From assembly GCA_018003515.1 (NCBI GenBank), contig JAGNDO010000015.1, positions 37,773 through 96,964 on the forward strand: a stretch of DNA of 59,192 bases. The letters are read 5' to 3'. Below, piece by piece: positions 54,354 through 59,192 of the stretch. Position 1 is the first letter of the stretch, and each line of letters starts with the position of its first letter. The translations under genes were made by a program, and so were the position numbers. The notes under the pieces were generated by a model. It searched no databases. It was not told the DNA's origin and worked only from the letters and a program-made list of their open reading frames with translations. Source of the stretch: Caldilineaceae bacterium. GTDB lineage: Bacteria; Chloroflexota; Anaerolineae; Caldilineales; Caldilineaceae.

Positions 54354-57300
54354 TTGAAGCGAATCAGCTTCCGACAAGGAATCACTTTAGTTCTGTTCGT
54401 ACAGCTCCTCCTCCTTTTGTGGTCGGGGATCTATCTGTATGTGGATCAGGCGCGCACGAGTCAACTGAGCGATGCCTATCTGCGTCTGGACTCTGCGGCC
54501 GCCCTGGCGACGGGTGAATTGAATGGCTGGATCAGCGAAGGGGTGCGGGCTGTGGCCGAGGCGCAACACCTGGCGTTTCTGCACCCAGATTGGGCCGAAA
54601 CGCCAACCCTGGCCCAACTGGTCGCCCTGCCCAGCACCCAGGCGGATTTTGTCGCCTTCATCGCCCACCATCCGGCTCTGGACATTGTCTCCCTCCTCGA
54701 TTCCCAAACGGGTATCACCCTGCTCTCCAACCACCCAGATCGACTACTCCACGACCACAGTCAGGACGCGTTATTCCTGAAAGGACAGAGTGGCATCAGC
54801 ATCAGCCCGTTGATGCAGCCACAAGGCGGCCATTTGGCAACCTATGCCATCAGCGCACCCATTCACGGTGCCGGTGAACAAAATATCGCCGTGATTGTAG
54901 TGGAGCTGAACCCCCAATATATCATCGGCAATTTGCCCCTCTCCCAGATACAAACAGAGCAAGATCAGCCCGATAGCTCGAACCAGCTTGGGGATCTCCA
55001 CCTCTATGTGGTGCCACCCCAGGGCGATCTGATGCTGCAATTGCAGCCCTATGGCACGGTGCCCATTGCAGATCTGGGCGCAGACACAGCCGCGCTGGTG
55101 CAGGCCGACAAGGTTGGGCACACAGCCACCCAGTTGGTCACCGGCGAACACATATTGATGGTCCATCGTCCCCTTTCCACCTTTGATGCCAGCGTGTTGG
55201 TGTGGATGGAACGCGCCACCGCCCTGGCGGGGATCCGGCGGATTGGCTATTATCTCTTCTTTGTTGCTCTCTTCGCCATCCTCTTCTTGGCCCTGGTCAG
55301 CCATTATGTCACCTTTTGGCTGCTGGCTCCCTTGCGCCGGATTGCGGATGGGGCGCGCAGGCTGCAAGCCGGGCAGATGGCGCACCGCATGGAGGTGGAT
55401 CGGAGCGACGAGTTCGGTCAACTGGCCCAGACTTTCAACGAGATGGCGGCCAGTTTGCAGGCGGGCTATGGCCAACTGGAAGAGCAGGTGCGGGATCGAA
55501 CGGCGGATCTGACCGCGCAAAATCGGCAGTTGCAGGAAGAGATCCAGGATCGCCAACGCGCCGAGGTCGCCCTGCGCCAGCGGGAGAAAGCCTATTGGGA
55601 TCTCTTTGAACATGCCCCCATTTCCCTGTGGCAGGAGGATTTTTCGGCGGTCAAGCGGCGGATTGACGAGTTGACCGCCACCGGTGTCACGGATCTGGCC
55701 GCTTATTTCGGCCACCATGAAGAGGAGCTAGAGACCCTTTGGCTTCAGATACGCATCCTGAATGTCAACCAGGCCACCCTGCGCATGATGCGCGCCGAGA
55801 GCAAAGATCTGCTCTTGGCCGGCTTGCGACCCTTGTACACCACAAGTCAACGCGCTGCTTTTTTGACCCAACTAGAGGCCCTGGCCCAAGGGCGCACCCA
55901 TCTGGAATTCCCTTCCATCAGCACGCGCATGGATGGAGAAATTGCCTATAACAACATCTACTGGTCCATCTCGCCGGGCCACGAACGGGATGCATCCAAC
56001 GTGCTGGTGGCCATCCACGATGTGACGGAACTGAAACAGGCATCGGATCTGAATCGCCTGCAATCGGCGGCGCTCAACGCGGCGGATAACAGCATCGTGA
56101 TCACGGATCACAAGAGTGTTATCAAATGGGTGAACCCGGCTTTTACCCGTTTGACCGGCTACACGCTGGCCGAAGCCATGGGCGCGACACCGAACATCCT
56201 CTACTCGGGTCGGCACCCGGACGGGTTTTATGCCGAACTGTGGAAAACCGTCACAGCAGGCAAGGTATGGCGGGGGGTGATCCAGAACCGGCACAAGGAT
56301 AACCACATCTATTTGGAGGAGCAAACCATCACCCCGGTCATCGCCAGCGACGGCCAGATCAGCCACTTTATCGCCATCAAGCAAGATGTGACCGACCAGA
56401 TACGCATTGAGGACTCGCTCAAGCGTCAGCTCAACGAGTTGCAAGTACTCCAAACCATCGCCACCCTGGGCACGCAAATCCCCGACGAGGATGCCATCAT
56501 CCAGCGGGCCACCCAAGTGATCGGCAACACCTTCTATCCCGACCACTTTGGGGTTGTATTGCTGGAGCCAAATGGCCGCTTTCTTCGCCCCCACGCCTCA
56601 TATCAAGGGGTAGATGAGGAGGCGCTGACCTGGCGGTTGGCGATCACAGAGGGGGTGGCGGGTCAAGTAGTCAGCACGGGGCAATCCCTGTGTATTGGTG
56701 ATGTGACCAAGGATGCGCGCTTCTTGCCCGCAACCCAGGCCAGCCGCTCGGAGCTGTGTGTGCCGCTGATGGTGGGCAAGAAGGTTCTGGGGGTGATCAA
56801 CGCCGAAAGCCACAAGGTGGATGCCTTTGGCCTGGAAGACGAACGGCTTCTAGCCACCATTGCCGGTCAATTGGCCACCGCCATCGAGCGGGCCAGGCTC
56901 TTTGCCGAGGCCAAGCAGCGCAACCAAGAACTGACCAGCCTGCACGATCTCTCCCTCTCCATTGGCGGCATTCTCAAATCCGATGATCTGCTGCGCTATC
57001 TTGCCGAGCGTCTGAGCCAATTGGTGACTCCGGATTCACTTTTTGTGGCTCTGTATGACGAGATACAGGATTCGGTGCGGCTGGAGGTGGTATGGGAAGA
57101 GGGGCGCTTTTTGGAGGATCATCAAGGCACGGAGATCCCGTTGAGCGAGGGGGGGCTTACCAACTGGGTGATCAAAAACCGCCAGGCCCTGTTGGTGAAT
57201 GATCTGCTCGACGACGACGCGCCGGTAGCCCCCCGGCACATAACTCGCCCCGCTCGTTCCTGGCTGGGCGTGCCGCTGATGGTGCGGGGCCAGATCATCG

Positions 57301-58934
57301 GTGCCATCTCGGTGCAATCTTTCCAGCCGGGTCGCTTCCTGCCCAGTCACCAACGTTTCATGGAATCCCTGGCCAGCCAGGCCGCCATCGCCATCGAAAA
57401 CGCCACCCTGTTTGATCAGATCCAGGACTTGCTCAGTCATACCCAAGCCCAGGCCCAGCAGGTGCAGCAGATCATCGAGACCGTGCCCGAAGGCGTGCTG
57501 CTCTTGGATGCCCGGTATCGAGTCGTGTTGGCCAACCCAACCGCCCAGGGACACCTTGCTATTTTGACCGGTCAAGAGCGCCCCGAAACCATCACCGTGT
57601 TGGGGGATCTGTCCATCCACGAGCTGTTGAACCCTTTGGCCGTGGGCGAAAAGCGGGCCAGGGAAGTGGTGACCTCCGGCGCAGAGCGGCGCATCTTTGA
57701 AGTGGACGCCCGGCCCATGCAACAGGAGAACGCGCTGACCGGCTGGGTGATGGTGGTGCGGGATGTGACCCAAGAACGCCGTCACCAAGAATATCTGCAC
57801 GCCCAGGAACGGTTGGCCACGGTGGGCCAGTTGGCCGCCGGCATTGCCCACGATTTCAACAACATCATGGGGGCGATTGTCCTTTATGCCCAAATGCTCA
57901 ATCGCCAGGCGACCCTCTCCCCCAAACACAGCGACTATCTGCATACCATCCGGGACCAGGCCCACCACGCCTCCAACTTGATCCGCCAGATTCTGGACTT
58001 CAGCCGCCGCTCCACCATCGAACGCAAGCCCCTGGATCTGGATCCATTTATGCACAGCCTGGTCAAAATGTTGGCCCGCACCCTGCCCGAAAACATCGAG
58101 GTAATCCTCCCGCAAACCAACCTGACCAGCCCGCTCTGGGTCATGGCCGACACCACCCGGCTGCAACAGGCCATGATGAATCTGGCGGTCAACGCCCGGG
58201 ACGCCATGCCCGGCGGCGGTCATCTGGCCTTTGCCATGACGCGCCTGAATCTGGACAAAAGCGCACCGCCCCCCTTGCCCGACATGCCCCCGGGCCACTG
58301 GATCGGCGTGCGGGTGACCGACAGCGGCGAGGGCATCAACCCCCAAATCCTGAGCCATATCTTTGAACCCTTCTACTCCACCAAACCCAAAGACAAGGGG
58401 ACCGGGCTGGGGCTGGCCCAGGTCTATGGCATTGTCAAACAGCACGATGGGTTCATCGGTGTGGAGAGTCAGTTGGGCGAAGGGACGACCTTTACCCTCT
58501 ATTTGCCAGCCATGCGCTCCACGGCCAACAAAGAAGAAGAGTTGGCCGATGAGGATCGGATGATTGGCGGCAATGGCACGATTTTGATTGTGGAAGATAA
58601 CACCGCCGCACGGGTGGCGTTAGAGGATGTGCTGGCGGGGATGGGCTACGCGGTGTTGAGTGCGGTCAATGGCGAAGAGGCCTTGGCGATCTATGCCGAA
58701 CATCAGTCAGCCATCGCCCTGGTGTTGAGCGACATGGTCATGCCCAAGCTGGGCGGGGTTGAGCTGTTTCACGCCCTGGTCAAACGCAATCCCGGCGTCA
58801 AACTGATCATCATGACCGGCTATCCCCTGGATGATGGGGGCGCAAATCTCCTGGAACAGGGCATTCTGGACTGGCTCCCCAAGCCCTTCAACGCCGGCAA
58901 TTTGGCCAAGAAGGTGGCCGCGGCGTTGGGGTGA
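54354..58934 (+). CDS. Hybrid sensor histidine kinase (HAMP-PAS-PAS-GAF-GAF-PAS-HK-REC)
   Basis: 1526 residues from TTG 54354. Order: TM1 (about 7-27), extracellular sensor domain (35-285), TM2 (294-322), HAMP (324-374), PAS (415-560), PAS (570-690), GAF (700-850), GAF (862-1022), PAS (1035-1140), HisKA with His1166 (GIAHDFNNIMGAIV), HATPase with MMNLAVNARDAMPGGGH and GTGLGLAQVYGIV, and a C-terminal receiver with Asp1460 (LSDMVMPKLGG). Phosphate should pass from His1166 to Asp1460 internally. No output domain or separate regulator is nearby, so the partner is unknown. It begins 23 bases after ppk2, so co-transcription is possible. Confidence 0.92.
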   Translation: MKRISFRQGITLVLFVQLLLLLWSGIYLYVDQARTSQLSDAYLRLDSAAALATGELNGWISEGVRAVAEAQHLAFLHPDWAETPTLAQLVALPSTQADFVAFIAHHPALDIVSLLDSQTGITLLSNHPDRLLHDHSQDALFLKGQSGISISPLMQPQGGHLATYAISAPIHGAGEQNIAVIVVELNPQYIIGNLPLSQIQTEQDQPDSSNQLGDLHLYVVPPQGDLMLQLQPYGTVPIADLGADTAALVQADKVGHTATQLVTGEHILMVHRPLSTFDASVLVWMERATALAGIRRIGYYLFFVALFAILFLALVSHYVTFWLLAPLRRIADGARRLQAGQMAHRMEVDRSDEFGQLAQTFNEMAASLQAGYGQLEEQVRDRTADLTAQNRQLQEEIQDRQRAEVALRQREKAYWDLFEHAPISLWQEDFSAVKRRIDELTATGVTDLAAYFGHHEEELETLWLQIRILNVNQATLRMMRAESKDLLLAGLRPLYTTSQRAAFLTQLEALAQGRTHLEFPSISTRMDGEIAYNNIYWSISPGHERDASNVLVAIHDVTELKQASDLNRLQSAALNAADNSIVITDHKSVIKWVNPAFTRLTGYTLAEAMGATPNILYSGRHPDGFYAELWKTVTAGKVWRGVIQNRHKDNHIYLEEQTITPVIASDGQISHFIAIKQDVTDQIRIEDSLKRQLNELQVLQTIATLGTQIPDEDAIIQRATQVIGNTFYPDHFGVVLLEPNGRFLRPHASYQGVDEEALTWRLAITEGVAGQVVSTGQSLCIGDVTKDARFLPATQASRSELCVPLMVGKKVLGVINAESHKVDAFGLEDERLLATIAGQLATAIERARLFAEAKQRNQELTSLHDLSLSIGGILKSDDLLRYLAERLSQLVTPDSLFVALYDEIQDSVRLEVVWEEGRFLEDHQGTEIPLSEGGLTNWVIKNRQALLVNDLLDDDAPVAPRHITRPARSWLGVPLMVRGQIIGAISVQSFQPGRFLPSHQRFMESLASQAAIAIENATLFDQIQDLLSHTQAQAQQVQQIIETVPEGVLLLDARYRVVLANPTAQGHLAILTGQERPETITVLGDLSIHELLNPLAVGEKRAREVVTSGAERRIFEVDARPMQQENALTGWVMVVRDVTQERRHQEYLHAQERLATVGQLAAGIAHDFNNIMGAIVLYAQMLNRQATLSPKHSDYLHTIRDQAHHASNLIRQILDFSRRSTIERKPLDLDPFMHSLVKMLARTLPENIEVILPQTNLTSPLWVMADTTRLQQAMMNLAVNARDAMPGGGHLAFAMTRLNLDKSAPPPLPDMPPGHWIGVRVTDSGEGINPQILSHIFEPFYSTKPKDKGTGLGLAQVYGIVKQHDGFIGVESQLGEGTTFTLYLPAMRSTANKEEELADEDRMIGGNGTILIVEDNTAARVALEDVLAGMGYAVLSAVNGEEALAIYAEHQSAIALVLSDMVMPKLGGVELFHALVKRNPGVKLIIMTGYPLDDGGANLLEQGILDWLPKPFNAGNLAKKVAAALG

Positions 58935-59192
58935 GGGGGTGAGCGGGTGAAGGGGTGAAGGGGTGAGCGGGTGAAAGGGTGAAGAAGAAAATGCTCGACG
59001 CGATCTTAACGCGTCGAGCATTTTTTCACCCCTTCACCCCTTCACCCCTTCACCCCTTCACCCGCTCACCCCTTCACCCGCTCACCCCTTCACCCGCTCA
59101 CCCCTTCACCCGCTCACCCCTTCACCCGCTCACCCCTTCACCCGCTCACCCCTTCACCCGCTCACCCCTTCACCCGCTCACCCCTTCACCCG
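58935..59192. repeat. TGAAGGGG/CACCCGCT repeat array with terminator core
   Basis: Plus-strand GGGGTGAGCGGGTGAA octamers, a core hairpin AAATGCTCGACGCG...CGCGTCGAGCATTTTTT (about 58989-59027), then CACCCCTT octamers that become a regular 16-base tandem (CACCCCTTCACCCGCT) running to the last base. The core is a good terminator for the kinase gene. The array is cut by the window edge. Confidence 0.9.

Noticed and set aside
59020-59192. CRISPR-like array
   Set aside because: Contiguous 8/16-base tandem units with no unique spacers and no cas genes nearby.

Overview
The window looks like a chromosome segment of a GC-rich, filamentous-type Chloroflexota (Anaerolineae/Caldilineae-like). I infer this from gene content (PurL with a built-in PurS-like N-terminus, tandem GlgC paralogues, S41 peptidases, four-helix-bundle protein, Chloroflexota-style hypothetical proteins) and from the very characteristic intergenic palindromes built of 7-10 bp tandem units. 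No rRNA, tRNA or CRISPR locus was seen.

Layout. (1) 1-14.7 kb: an LCP-family cell-wall protein gene, then a long plus-strand purine operon: purL(S), a small gene plus an HNH endonuclease, purQ, a membrane SEC-C protein, purC, purE, purK, a four-helix-bundle protein, purF, purD, purM, purN. Together these cover PRPP to CAIR/SAICAR; purB and purH are not in the window. (2) 14.8-23.4 kb: a secreted-type unknown protein, an alpha/beta-hydrolase fused to an acyl-CoA-synthetase-like ligase, an Rpn-type nuclease, a YigZ/IMPACT protein, smpB and two S41 C-terminal-processing peptidases. (3) 23.4-34.5 kb: small metabolic and housekeeping genes (DoxX, VOC, GyrI-like, MscS, deoxynucleoside kinase, nitroreductase, GNAT, ArfB, a degenerate site-2-protease-like protein, TrmB, CrcB, a CapA-like lipoprotein, AIM24-like). 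(4) 34.5-39.7 kb: tandem glgC genes, one lacking key catalytic-loop residues, divergent from two conserved unknown genes behind a structured leader. (5) 39.8-44.7 kb: a GT4 glycosyltransferase and an acyl-CoA dehydrogenase/etfB/etfA operon. (6) 44.8-51.9 kb: the most unusual region. Four related lipoproteins (PrcB-like) lie around a 1132-residue subtilisin-like protease with an Asp-to-Glu change in its triad. Three copies of a roughly 240 bp module carry a conserved 30-residue peptide gene, and two of these copies have promoters whose -35/-10 spacer contains a homopolymeric tract of different length (G7 and G13). (7) 52-59.2 kb: threonine synthase, PPK2, and a 1526-residue hybrid sensor kinase, ending in a tandem-repeat array at the window edge.

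A theme across the window is that most intergenic spaces hold inverted repeats whose arms are short tandem repeats. These have spread into genes: one sits in frame inside purL, and others provide start regions, ribosome binding sites or stop codons for purE, purK, purN, yigZ, the four-helix-bundle gene and a glycosyltransferase. The best candidate for an undescribed system is region 6. It resembles at domain level the spirochaete dentilisin arrangement (lipoprotein PrcB with a subtilisin-family protease), with apparent phase-variable expression and a repeated micro-peptide module.
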